A DNA stretch of 64,000 nt from assembly GCA_964523105.1 (NCBI GenBank), contig CAZFZN010000010.1:122195-186194 (forward strand). Reading direction: 5' to 3'. This DNA comes from V1-33 sp964523105. Lineage in GTDB: Bacteria; Verrucomicrobiota; Verrucomicrobiia; Verrucomicrobiales; V1-33. A program made the position numbers and the translations under genes. This document shows, one piece after another, positions 27,705 through 38,000 of the stretch (its first letter is position 1; each line of letters opens with the position of its first letter). Below the pieces are notes generated by a model. It saw only the letters and a list, made by a program, of their open reading frames with translations, did no database searches and was not told the DNA's origin.

Positions 27705-30032
27705 TCAATCGCAGCAGTCCCCGCACTCACCGAACGGACTGCCACCCACAAGCTGCGGATTGCCGTGCAGGCGACTGCCGTCCCCGGAGAAGATGTTGCC
27801 GGTATAAGTGGTGGTGCCTCCAATGGTGACGCTGCTGTTAGGAGCGAGGAAGGAGATCGACATGATTCCCGCACCGCCGGTAAGTTTCACCGCTTTTCCA
27901 TTGGGACTGTTGATGAGCACGCGATCCGGCCGCAGGTTGCCCGACAGCTTGATGATCGAGCTTCCGGTCAGTTCCAGGGTGTCGGTCACGTTCACGATGA
28001 AGAAATCCGCCGGTCCGCCGTGGAAGACCATCACATCCGAGGCGGCCAGCTTGACCGAGTTGATCTGAATGATGTTCATGCCGTCGCTCGCCGTGGCGAT
28101 GATCTTCTTTGAATTGATGATATCGCCGAAAGTTTGCGTGGGAACGAGCTGGCCGGCCGCGATGTTGAGCGCCGTGGCCGCGGTCTTGATCGGATTGATA
28201 TTCGCAGGCTTGACATAGGCCGGACCGGTGACTTTGCCCAGCGGGTCCAGAGCGATGTTGCCGAGATAAGTCAGTTTGTCGAAATCGAGCTCGGCCAGCG
28301 GTCCCACGGCGATGCTGCCGGTGATCAACGACTGCGCTCCCGAGACGCTGGAGGACCTGCCGAGGACGTTCCATGTATAGCCGCAGAGGCCGGCTTCATG
28401 GTAATTCTTGAGGAAGGCGTAGCCCGGGCTGGTGGAGGCCTTGGAAAGCTTTCTCAACACGGTGGCCGGGCTGGGAACGAACCAGTCGGAATAGCCTTCG
28501 GGTCCGAACACTCTGGCTTTGAGATCCGTATGCACGAACAGCTCACTGCTCACAGTGACAGGCCCGGTGTAGAGGACTCCGTTGTCTTCTTCAGGCTCCG
28601 TGCCGTCGAGTGTATAAAGAATCCGGTAACCGGCGGGTGTATCGCCGAACGAGGTCTTGGGGGTAATCGTGACTGAGTCCCCGGTGACCGCCGCCGTGAC
28701 CTCAGGCGCCCGGAGGGCCATGGGGCTGACCGTGACGACGCCGCTGATCACCGGCGAGTTGTTCATCGCGTACGGGTTGAGGCTTTGCGCCACCGCTTTG
28801 ATAGTCAGGGAAGTGCCGCCCTGCCAGTTGGCCAGCCCGATGGGAACCGTCTCCTGCTCAAAACCGCCGGCGAAGGGAGCTCCCGTCACCGCGGTGGAGG
28901 AGGTAAGGGGCGAAGACCCGTCATAGGTCCAGCGAAGCGCGAAACTGTCGCTGTTTTGATACGTGACGGGAATCTGCTGCAGGTTGGTCACCGTGAGCAC
29001 CGGGGGAGCCGCCATGCCCGGGGCGGCGACCGTTCCCGGAATCATGGCCCCGCCTGCTCCGGCGTAGGTTATCCGGGGCTCGGGCACCGCGAGTGCCAGT
29101 CCCAGCGGAACGATGTTGGCCCTGAAATCTCTCGCCACCGCCGTGCTGTCCTCCCAGTCATCAGGATCATTCGAAACCGCAAAGGCGGCCAGGCTGGAGC
29201 CGGGACTCACGGAGATCGGCTCGCCATTATAGGCGACGAAGGCCCCGCCATTGACGGAGTAAACGATGGAGGAGGTGTTGGCCGGATTGGGATTCGACAG
29301 GGTGACCGGAAGGTCGAAATTGAGCAGCGGGTACGTGCCGCCTTTGACGGAGAAGAGCGGGGGGTTGAGGGGCAGCGCGGCCGCCGAGGACGATCCCGGC
29401 TCGATCGAACTCACCACGGACGCCACTGGAATCGAAGAAGGCCGCACCACTGAGGAGCCGGAGGATTGGTAGTCCCACACCCAGGAATCATTTTTCGCCA
29501 GCTTCATGGCAACCGCCCTGTCCTGGCTTCCAAAATCCTCCTTCGCCATTTCAGCATCAAATACGAACCGGCGAATCCCGGGTGCACCGCCCTCTTCGAT
29601 GACAAACCGGGGGTTGCGGCGATCGGCAACGAACCGCGCCCGCTCACCCCCGTCGGCCGCCTCGGCTTCGGTCTGCAGTTCTATCGTCAACCTCGCATCG
29701 AGCATCCCGCCCCGGATCCCGGCCAGCTGCTTCGCAGAGTCGGCGGATGCTACAGACTTCAATTTCGCCAGCACCCTGGCGGGATCAGCAAGATCAGAGT
29801 CGAGAAAAATTCCTCCGTTCATGAGGTAGGTTTTGATAGCCCCGTTCACGATCCTGACGTCATGGGCCAGGCGCTTCTTCTCGGCGCTCACTGTCACGTC
29901 CGAGATGCTCATCAAGGCACCGGCGGCCACAGTGGACAACACGGCTATGGTCGTCAGAATTTCAATAATCGAAAAGCCGGTGGCACGCCTTTTACCGGCG
30001 CGCTTCGACAGAGGATGGCATTCGGTTTTCAT
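27705..30032 (-). CDS. Prepilin-like N-terminus with CHB_HEX-type and choice-of-anchor A domains
   Basis: A 775-residue chimera. The N-terminus is a class III-type prepilin signal: a basic leader ending RRATG|FSIIEILTTIAVLSTVAAGAL, with cleavage after Gly19 and Glu at mature position 5. A pilin-like stalk (about residues 20-110) is followed by repeated domains resembling the chitobiase/hexosaminidase C-terminal fold (YTLDGTEP, WTYDGSSP, YSVNGGAF). The last ~220 residues follow the choice-of-anchor A pattern (SLITGSIAVGPLAELDFDK, NVTDTLELTGSS, APNSSVTIGGTTTYTGNIF), ending CGDCCD. It would be processed by a prepilin peptidase and assembled or tethered at the envelope as an adhesin-like tip. Upstream DNA is unusually AT-rich. 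Confidence 0.78.
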   Translation of the reverse strand: MKTECHPLSKRAGKRRATGFSIIEILTTIAVLSTVAAGALMSISDVTVSAEKKRLAHDVRIVNGAIKTYLMNGGIFLDSDLADPARVLAKLKSVASADSAKQLAGIRGGMLDARLTIELQTEAEAADGGERARFVADRRNPRFVIEEGGAPGIRRFVFDAEMAKEDFGSQDRAVAMKLAKNDSWVWDYQSSGSSVVRPSSIPVASVVSSIEPGSSSAAALPLNPPLFSVKGGTYPLLNFDLPVTLSNPNPANTSSIVYSVNGGAFVAYNGEPISVSPGSSLAAFAVSNDPDDWEDSTAVARDFRANIVPLGLALAVPEPRITYAGAGGAMIPGTVAAPGMAAPPVLTVTNLQQIPVTYQNSDSFALRWTYDGSSPLTSSTAVTGAPFAGGFEQETVPIGLANWQGGTSLTIKAVAQSLNPYAMNNSPVISGVVTVSPMALRAPEVTAAVTGDSVTITPKTSFGDTPAGYRILYTLDGTEPEEDNGVLYTGPVTVSSELFVHTDLKARVFGPEGYSDWFVPSPATVLRKLSKASTSPGYAFLKNYHEAGLCGYTWNVLGRSSSVSGAQSLITGSIAVGPLAELDFDKLTYLGNIALDPLGKVTGPAYVKPANINPIKTAATALNIAAGQLVPTQTFGDIINSKKIIATASDGMNIIQINSVKLAASDVMVFHGGPADFFIVNVTDTLELTGSSIIKLSGNLRPDRVLINSPNGKAVKLTGGAGIMSISFLAPNSSVTIGGTTTYTGNIFSGDGSRLHGNPQLVGGSPFGECGDCCD

Positions 30033-30448
30033 AATTTGTAATTATCGCATAAGTAATATTCTCAATTGTTACCTGTTAATTCAAACTTTGCCACTATTTC
30101 TATAATTATTAGAAATGAGGCGGCGAACCTGCCCCCCTTCGAACATCGGCATTGGCTCTCCAGCAGGCAACCTGTTGACTGTGAAGCGAAAGTGATCGGT
30201 GGCATCTCCCTGAACAAACTCTCAGGGGGAGACCCGGCGGAGGCCTCTTGCCTGCCGTCACATTTCAGAAGGAATCGAGTTTCGGGAAGAACCAATCTCC
30301 CGGAAACTCCCGGGTACCGAAGTCTGGCTGCCAGCCTGCGGCGGAGACGAGGCCGGCTGGCTCGAAGCGGGGAGGCGCGGGTCAAAACCTGCTCGACAAT
30401 CCGGCAGCGTCATGCCAGAGAGCCGGCCGTTCCTTCCCGACTCCGCTC
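30033..30448. other. 416-bp intergenic region, AT-rich promoter end plus a gene remnant
   Basis: The first ~80 bp are far more AT-rich than the rest of the window and should carry the promoter of the prepilin-like gene on the minus strand. An inverted repeat ATTTCTA/TAGAAAT (30096-30102 and 30110-30116) surrounds an AT-only spacer. The right part includes a fragment similar to the transglutaminase gene at 30317-30362. No intact gene was recognised. Confidence 0.55.
30317..30362 (+). pseudogene. Fragment of a transglutaminase-like gene
   Basis: These 46 bp match 27312-27357, the region around the catalytic His of the upstream transglutaminase-like gene, with 5 mismatches by hand alignment. 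In translation EVWLPACGGDEAGWL compares with EVWLPAGGGREAGWL. Nothing flanking it aligns well, so this is a short remnant of a duplicated or deleted paralogue. Confidence 0.5.
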
Positions 30449-30949
30449 ATGTTTGCCCACGAAATGTTCAAGAAAATGCCCTCCGATCTCGGTCTCAGCA
30501 TCATCAGCTGGCTCCGGGATGCCGAGCGCGACGTCTTCCGAACCGCGCTGCATTCGCTGGCGCAGTCGCGCAAGCTGCGGCCCGTTTTCGTGACCCGGAA
30601 ATCGAAGCCGGAACAGGCGGCCTGGTTCATGGAGCAGCTCAAGCTGCGCGGCAACGAAGCCGTGGGCGAGAATCTGCTGCAAATCTGGCTGATGAAGGGC
30701 CGGAGCGAAATGCTTTCCTTATTCCTCGACGCCGTGGGCGTGAAGCACGACGGCAAAGGCGGCGTGGACGGCGACATTCCAAACAGCTTCGATGCGGAAA
30801 AGGTGCAGGCCGGCGCCGCGGCGCTGCTGGAAAAATTTCCCCCCGGCGAAGTGGCGGTCTATCTGAATCTGTTCCAGCTCCAGCAGGCCGGCGGATGGAA
30901 GGAAATCGCGGACGTCATCGCGGCGGACCCGCGACTGCAGATTACCTGA
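30449..30949 (+). CDS. Conserved-looking cytoplasmic protein of unknown function
   Basis: Not recognised. The 166-residue product starts MFAHEMFKKMPSDLG and has no signal peptide or membrane segment. It is mostly helical by composition (LSIISWLRDAERDVFRTALHSLAQ, KPEQAAWFMEQLKLRGNEAVGENLLQ). The ATG at 30449 is chosen because the sequence upstream in the frame is low-quality intergenic translation. Its stop codon lies within a CCTGACA motif. The DUF5009 membrane gene begins 75 nt downstream in the same direction. Confidence 0.7.
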   Translation: MFAHEMFKKMPSDLGLSIISWLRDAERDVFRTALHSLAQSRKLRPVFVTRKSKPEQAAWFMEQLKLRGNEAVGENLLQIWLMKGRSEMLSLFLDAVGVKHDGKGGVDGDIPNSFDAEKVQAGAAALLEKFPPGEVAVYLNLFQLQQAGGWKEIADVIAADPRLQIT

Positions 30950-31024
30950 CAAGCGGAGGCGGCGTGCCGTTTTTCCCGCGACTGCGGCGGTGTGCGCGGA
31001 CCCGCACTGTGCAGGATGCGGCCC

Positions 31025-32209
31025 ATGAACGATGAAACCGACCCGCCGTCCGAATCAGCACCCGCCCCGGATGTAACGCCGACAGCGGTCGTCCCGGAAA
31101 TCCGGCCGGCCGCCTCCACTGTGGCACCGCTCCCGGCGCGGCTCGTTTGTCTGGATGCCTACCGCGGCCTGATCATGCTGACGCTGCTGTTTGGCGGCGT
31201 TTTTCAGTCACTCAAACACACCAAAGGCTGGGAATGGCTGGCGCTGCACAATGATCACGTGGAATGGGCGGGCTGCGTGTACTGGGACCTGATCCAGCCG
31301 TCATTCATGTTCATGGTCGGCGTGGCCATGCCCTTCGCCCTCGCCAAACGCGCCGCGGCGGGCGCCGCGTGGGGTCAGCGGTTCGCACATGTGCTCGGGC
31401 GTGCCTTCAATCTCATGCTCGTGGGCATCGTGCTCGATCACTTCGGTCAGGACCAGATCCAGATCGGTTTCATCCGCGTGCTGCAGCAGATCGCGATCGG
31501 CTATGTCCTGGCGTTTTTCGTGGCGGAAAAGTCATGGCGCGTGCAGGCCATCACCGCCGGCGTGATTCTCATCGGCTACAATCTGCTGTGGATGTTCATT
31601 CCGTGGAACGGCCCCGGCGGCCCGTGGGCTAAAGGCAATGAGAACATCGGCAGCGCGTTCGACTGGTGGATGCTGGGCCGGCACTACTCCGGATTCTACG
31701 TCGGCCTGAACGCCATCCCCAGCACGGCGACGATTATCTTTGGCGTCATGGCGGGCCGTTTGATTCAAAAGCGTCTGCCGCACGGCCGGACGCTGCTGAT
31801 TTTGACAGGCTGCGGCCTGGCGGCGCTGGGCCTCGGCTGGGCCGTGAGTCCGTGGCTGCCGCTCATCAAGCGCATCTGGACGCCGTCATGGGCCGTCTAT
31901 GCCGCCGGGGCCACCACGCTGATGCTGGCGGCGTTTTACCTCGTCATCGAAGTCTGGGGTCTGCGGCGCTGGGCCTTTCCGCTCGTGGTGGTCGGCATGA
32001 ACTCCATCGCCGCCTACTGCCTGCCGGGGCTTTTCGGAAACTGGTGGAACCGGCTCACCGGCGTGTGGGTGAAATACGCGGGCGACAACTGGATTCAGTT
32101 CCCGCCGGACTGCGTCTGGCGGCCGGTGTTCGAGAAGTGCCTCTTCGTGGCCTTCGCGTGGCTGGTGCTCTACTGGCTCTATCGCCGGCGGATTTTCCTG
32201 AAATGCTAG
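31025..32209 (+). CDS. DUF5009/NagX-like multipass membrane protein (HGSNAT-related)
   Basis: A 394-residue inner-membrane protein. After a Pro/Ala-rich cytoplasmic N-terminus comes RLVCLDAYRGLIMLTLLFGGVF, the opening of the DUF5009 family related to heparan-alpha-glucosaminide N-acetyltransferase. About ten hydrophobic helices follow, with PSFMFMVGVAMPFAL, IGFIRVLQQIAIGYVLAFF and GMNSIAAYCLPGLF as family-like blocks. Such proteins are proposed to acetylate amino sugars across the membrane in aminosugar-polymer use. Starts at 31016 (ATG) or 30992 (GTG) are also possible. It is followed by a repeat element, so it probably ends its transcription unit. Confidence 0.85.
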   Translation: MNDETDPPSESAPAPDVTPTAVVPEIRPAASTVAPLPARLVCLDAYRGLIMLTLLFGGVFQSLKHTKGWEWLALHNDHVEWAGCVYWDLIQPSFMFMVGVAMPFALAKRAAAGAAWGQRFAHVLGRAFNLMLVGIVLDHFGQDQIQIGFIRVLQQIAIGYVLAFFVAEKSWRVQAITAGVILIGYNLLWMFIPWNGPGGPWAKGNENIGSAFDWWMLGRHYSGFYVGLNAIPSTATIIFGVMAGRLIQKRLPHGRTLLILTGCGLAALGLGWAVSPWLPLIKRIWTPSWAVYAAGATTLMLAAFYLVIEVWGLRRWAFPLVVVGMNSIAAYCLPGLFGNWWNRLTGVWVKYAGDNWIQFPPDCVWRPVFEKCLFVAFAWLVLYWLYRRRIFLKC

Positions 32210-32258
32210 AGGTGCATTCCAGCGAAATTGCCGGGTGGACCGACGGCATTGGAGAAAT

Positions 32259-32455
32259 GGGGAGCACAGGCGCCCTCGCCTGTGGTTCCCCGCGCCCCCG
32301 GGGGGAACTTCACACGCGCCCGGCGAAGCCGCACCTTTTCCCCCGGCAAGCCCCGACACGTTCGGATGGAAGTGCGGCTGCGCCGGATGGTTTCAAGTCA
32401 ACGACGAGGGCGTCGTTGACGACAGGCGGGGCGCCTGTGCTCCCCTGTGCTCCCC
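32259..32455. mobile_element. MITE-like palindromic repeat element with terminal inverted repeats
   Basis: About 197 bp between the DUF5009 gene and tpiA, without a gene. The left end starts GGGGAGCACAGGCGCCC at 32259, and 32422-32445 is its reverse complement over 24 bases apart from one extra T on the left; the last 10 bp (32446-32455) repeat the right terminus. Each terminus is also a hairpin (CACAGGCG/CGCCTGTG on the left). Inside, GTCAACGACG/CGTCGTTGAC with a 4-nt loop occupies 32397-32420, and AGCCGCAC/GTGCGGCT pairs 32327-32334 with 32372-32379. No transposase is encoded, so movement in trans, or a REP-like role, is inferred. Confidence 0.6.
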
Positions 32456-32483
32456 TTCAACTTTTCTGATTTGAGCCACCGGT

Positions 32484-33266
<783 letters not shown>

Positions 33267-33467
33267 GGGCGTGGTAAATTGTCGGTGGAATGAGAGGGGC
33301 GGCGATGATGCGGAGCAGTTTCCGGGCACGCAAGCCGAAGCTCGGCCCGGTATGGGGCCTGCTTCCGCCGGCTGGCCAACAGCAAGCACAACCCGCGCCA
33401 TCATCGTTGACAGTCCCGACTCCGGCCGTCAGCCTCGCGCCGCTTCTGCCAAAACGCCAATCTCCCC

Positions 33468-35048
33468 ATGCCTCCCGACATCATTCTCCTTCTTGTTGGC
33501 GCTGTGTGCAGCGCCGCCATGATCTTCATCCTCTGGCGGCTCCACGGACAGAATCACCCGAAGGCTCTCTGGCTGCTCTTCTTCACCGAGATGTGGGAGC
33601 GCTTCAGCTTCTACGGCATGAAGGCGCTGCTTATTCTCTACATGGTGGAAGTCATGAAGATCGGCGACGAGGTGGCCAATCTCCAGGTCGGCGGTTACAT
33701 GGCGCTGGTCTATGCCATGCCGCTCCTCGGCGGCTGGGTGGCGGACAACTATCTCGGCAGCCGCAAGGCCATCGTGCTAGGCGGGGTGTTGATGGCCGCG
33801 GGGCACTTCTCGCTCGCCGTACCCCTGGACTTGTTCTTCTACCTCGGCCTCGGCTTTCTCATCAGCGGCAATGGATTCTTCAAACCGAACATCAGCAGCT
33901 TTCTCGGGCGCTATTACGAAACCACCGATCCGCGCAAGGACACGGCCTTCTCCATCTTCTACCTCGGCATCAATGTCGGCGCCTTCCTGGGGAGCACGTT
34001 GTGCGCGTATCTCGGGCAGGCGAAGGACTGGCATCTGGGATTCGGAACTGCAGGCGTCTTCATGATTCTGGGGCTGGTGGTCTTCCTACGCTTCCGCCAT
34101 GTACTCGGCGATCTTGGACATCCGCCGCGCCCGCAGGCTCCGCAGCCGGCTCACCGCACTTGGTACGCCATCGCGCTCGGACTCGTGCCGGCGGGAGCCG
34201 TGCTCGTCTATTATCATGAGATCACAAAATGGCTCCTGCCCGTCGTGGGCGCGGGCGCGCTGACCTATGTCATTTGGCTGAGCTGGCGCATCAGTGCAGA
34301 ACTGAGTCACCAGCCCGCCGCCGATGATGAGGCCCGGGAGGCGAATCACCAGTCCGGCCGCAAGGCGCGGCAGCAAATATGGGCGGCGCTGCTCCTCATG
34401 ATCGGTTCCGTGACATGGTGGGGCTTCTTCGAGCAAAACGCCGGCTCTCTCAATCTCCTTGCCAAACGCAACGTGGACCTCGTGGTGGGCGGCACGGAGT
34501 GGCAGTCCGGCACCGTGAACAACGCCGTAAATCCGGCATTTATCATCCTGCTCACTCCGGTGTTTGCCTGGCTGTGGGGGGCGCTGGTGCGCCGCAAACT
34601 GGAACCGTCCGCTCCGCTCAAGTTCGGAGGCGCATTTCTGCTGATGGCCGTTGGCTTCAGCATGCTCCTTGTCGGCGGACAGGCTGCGGGGACAAGTGGA
34701 CTCATGCCGCTGTTCTGGTTTATCGCTGCCTATTTTTTCCTGACCGCGTCGGAGCTTTGCATTTCACCCATCGGCCTGAGCGTCGTCAGCAAACTCAGCC
34801 CTGTGCGAATGGGCGCGCTGATGATGGGCATGTGGTTTCTCGCCACCTCATTCGGAGGATATATCGCCGGAGTCATCGGTGCGCAGATGGCTGTGGATGA
34901 GGAGAAACTGGCCACCCTGAATCCTGCGGACTCACTGCCGGTGTACATGCAGGGCTTCACCTGGATTACCTGGGTCTCCGCTGCAGCCGGCGTGTTGCTC
35001 ATTCTCTGCGCTCCGCTCATCAAACGGTGGATGCACGGAGTGAAGTAA
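33468..35048 (+). CDS. POT/PTR family proton-dependent oligopeptide transporter
   Basis: A 526-residue inner-membrane transporter with about 12-14 hydrophobic segments. The proton-coupling signature ExxER is present as FTEMWERFSFYGMKALLILYM near residues 40-60, and the PTR2 signature region appears as GNGFFKPNISSFLG with FSIFYLGINVGAFLG. It imports di- and tripeptides with protons. A charged cytoplasmic stretch (ADDEAREANHQSGRKARQQ) separates the two halves, as usual in this family. It is monocistronic, divergent from tpiA and convergent with the giant surface-protein gene, whose stop is 16 nt away. Confidence 0.93.
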   Translation: MPPDIILLLVGAVCSAAMIFILWRLHGQNHPKALWLLFFTEMWERFSFYGMKALLILYMVEVMKIGDEVANLQVGGYMALVYAMPLLGGWVADNYLGSRKAIVLGGVLMAAGHFSLAVPLDLFFYLGLGFLISGNGFFKPNISSFLGRYYETTDPRKDTAFSIFYLGINVGAFLGSTLCAYLGQAKDWHLGFGTAGVFMILGLVVFLRFRHVLGDLGHPPRPQAPQPAHRTWYAIALGLVPAGAVLVYYHEITKWLLPVVGAGALTYVIWLSWRISAELSHQPAADDEAREANHQSGRKARQQIWAALLLMIGSVTWWGFFEQNAGSLNLLAKRNVDLVVGGTEWQSGTVNNAVNPAFIILLTPVFAWLWGALVRRKLEPSAPLKFGGAFLLMAVGFSMLLVGGQAAGTSGLMPLFWFIAAYFFLTASELCISPIGLSVVSKLSPVRMGALMMGMWFLATSFGGYIAGVIGAQMAVDEEKLATLNPADSLPVYMQGFTWITWVSAAAGVLLILCAPLIKRWMHGVK

Positions 35049-35064
35049 CGGTCCGGTTGCGGCG

Positions 35065-38000
35065 TCACTCGGCCACCACCCGGACGCGCATGTAGCGGCG
35101 GCCTCCGGCGGCGCTGACAGTGGCGCGCCATGTTTGCTGGGAGCCGGCGCTGCCGGTCATGGTTTCGCTGATGCCGCTGGTGCTCCAGGAGGAGAGGTTG
35201 TCACTGGCCTCGACGATGTAGGTGAGGTCGCATCCGGCGTAGCGGGTGTAGGTGAGTTGCAGCTGGCCTCCGCTGAGCGTGGCGGCGGGCAGACCGGTGA
35301 GGTTGCCGCTCGCGGGATTGAGGCCGAGGGCGAATTCGAGCACGTTGAAGAGTCCGTCGTTGTCAGGATCGCGCAGCATTCCGGCGACGAGCGGATTGGC
35401 GGTGCCGAGGGTGCGCAGCGCCCATGCATCATAGCTTTCCGTGGCCGTGACGGTGAGGTCGTCAAAAACGCTGACGGTGCCGGTGGCGGTGAGGCGGAGC
35501 ACATAGGTGCCCAGCGCGCTGAACGCCGCGCCGGTGAATTCGGAGTTCGGTGCGGTGAAATTCACGGTGCCGGGACCGCTGACTTTGCTCCACTGCAGCG
35601 TGACGCCGCCGGGATTCTGGCTGCCGAACGTGACGCTGCCCTCCAGCGCAGCGGAAGCGGGCAGGCACACGGTGACATCTGCGCCGGCGAGCACGCCGAA
35701 GACGCCGTTGAAGCCGGGATTCGGCTGCGTGGCGCGCCACGCGGCCTTTTCATCCCACGTGCCGCGGGCGGCCAGGGCGTCGATGATCTCCAGCGCGGCA
35801 CCGCCGCCGTCGGTCACGGGATACCAGTTGTCGTTGTATTCAAAGTCGAGGATGCCGAGCTGGTAGCCGGCGATTTCCATGCGCAGTCGCTCGCCGCCGT
35901 TATCGAGTCGGCCGGTGTAGGTGCCGCCCCAGGGCGCGCCGGGATAGACAGCATTGAAGCTCGCCTGACTGTTGCTGGTGATGCAGATGAAGGCGCCCGG
36001 AGCGAGCGAGGTGCCGGGAGCGAACTGGAAGGTGATGCCGTTGACGAAGGCGACGCTGCTGAGATCGAGCGTTTGCGTGGCGCTGAGGTTGCGCAGTTCG
36101 ACGTATTCCGGTGCGCTGCTGCCCCCGGCGGGATTGTAGTGGATCTCGGTGATGCGCAGGTTGTCGAGCAGCAGCTGCTGCGGCGCGAGACTGGTGCCGT
36201 TGCTGTAGCCGGGAGTCGGGAGCGTGAAGAAAGTGATGACGCTGCTGCCGTCGGTGGCGCGGCCCTGACTGATGTCCTCCACCTGGGGAGCGGACATGAC
36301 GTGGTCGATGATCATGGATCCCTGGAGCAGGGTGAGACCCTCGCGCATTTTGCTGATGGCAAAGTTGAGATGGTTCGCACCCTGGTCCGTGTCGCCGTCG
36401 GCCACGAAACGCGCGAAGCCATTCGCGCCGATGTAGCTGTGCGGCGCGATGACATGCAGCGCGGGGTAGTTGATGGCATCGTCGGTGAGCACGAGTCCGC
36501 TGAGTTCCACCGGCAGGGCGAAGGTGTTGTAGAGTTCGAGAAAGTCGTTGGCCACGATGATGTCGTTGGTGCCGAGCCATTCGTTGATGCGAAGTCCGGC
36601 GGCCGACCCGAGCTGCGCCGCGGTGTTTTCCGTGCCGGGCGTGACTTCACCCAGCGTCCAGTGTTTGTCATTGCAGACGCGGCTGAGTGATTTGTCCGCG
36701 ATCTGAAATCCGAACTCCACGCTGTCCACGAGCGGCGCGCCGGAACTGCTGCCGCTGTAAAGATATACCGCATCACCGTCGGTGTTGAGATTGAAGCCGA
36801 GGCCGTCGTTGTTGAGCAGGAGGTAGCCGCCGCCGGGAATGCTGGAGCCAGGAGGAAAGACATACTTCGGCGATTGCGTCGCGGTGACGGGATCGTCGCT
36901 CAGCGCCCACCCGCCGAGGTTCACCGCGGAACCGCTCAGGTTGCGCAGTTCGATGAAATCGGGCCGTGCCGCACCGACGGGCCATGCGTTGACGTTGTTG
37001 GCGAGCACTTCGCTGATGACGACCGGCTGCGCGGCGGAATTCACCGTCCATGTGAGGCTCTGCGTGGCCGCAGCTTCACTCTGCCAGACACCGGCGCTGT
37101 TCTTTCCAATGACGCGCACACTGTGAGTGCCGGCACCGAGCCCGGCGAGCGAAGCGGGCGTCGCGACGGGCGTCTCCGCACCAAACGGCGCACCGTCGAG
37201 ACTGTAGCGGTAATGCGTGATCCCGGGTCCGCCGATGACGAGCACCACGCTTTGAAACGGCTGGTGCGCCACGGGTTCCCCGCTGATGCTGGCTCCGGCG
37301 GGGACGAGGCCGCCGCGGTCGAGGAAGTTGAGCCCGGTGCATCCCGCCGGGCTGCCGCTCTGCAGTGCGAACATGGCATCGATGTTGACCGCGGTGATGC
37401 CGCTGACGCCCGTGAGCAGCGGATCGCCGGTGAGGTTGCCGCTGCCGGTGACGGGCGCGGCGATAGCGGCGGGCAGCATGTTGCGGTTTGCTGTGATGGC
37501 ACCCGTGGCGCTGGCGGCATTTTCAAAGACGAGCGGGCAGTCGAAGACGATGTTGCCTTCGATGCTCATGCCGAGTCCGGCGGTGATGCCGGCGCTGGCG
37601 GGTTCGTGGAATTTGAAGGCGCCCGCGCTGCTGCCCGCGGCGCTGCCCGTGTTGTTGATGCCGCTGATGGTGTTGTGCGTCACAATGCAGCGGCTGCCGC
37701 CGGTGGCGGTGACGGCGTGATCGCAGTTGAAGAATAAATTGCGGACCACGGTGACTTCGGAGGCATTCACGGCATCGCGCGCGGCGACGATGGCCGCCGC
37801 GGTATCACCGCCGGCGGTCGCCTGATGCACGCCGAGGAAACGGTTGCCTTCGACGTGCGCGTCCGCCCCGCGCAGATCGATCGCGTCGTCGCTGGCGTCT
37901 TGGAAGATGTTGTCGAGAACCTGGAGAATCGCACTGGGCCGCTGGCCGCCGGTGAAGTTGAGCAAATCGAAGGCCCCGGTGGTGCCGTTGAAGGTATTGC

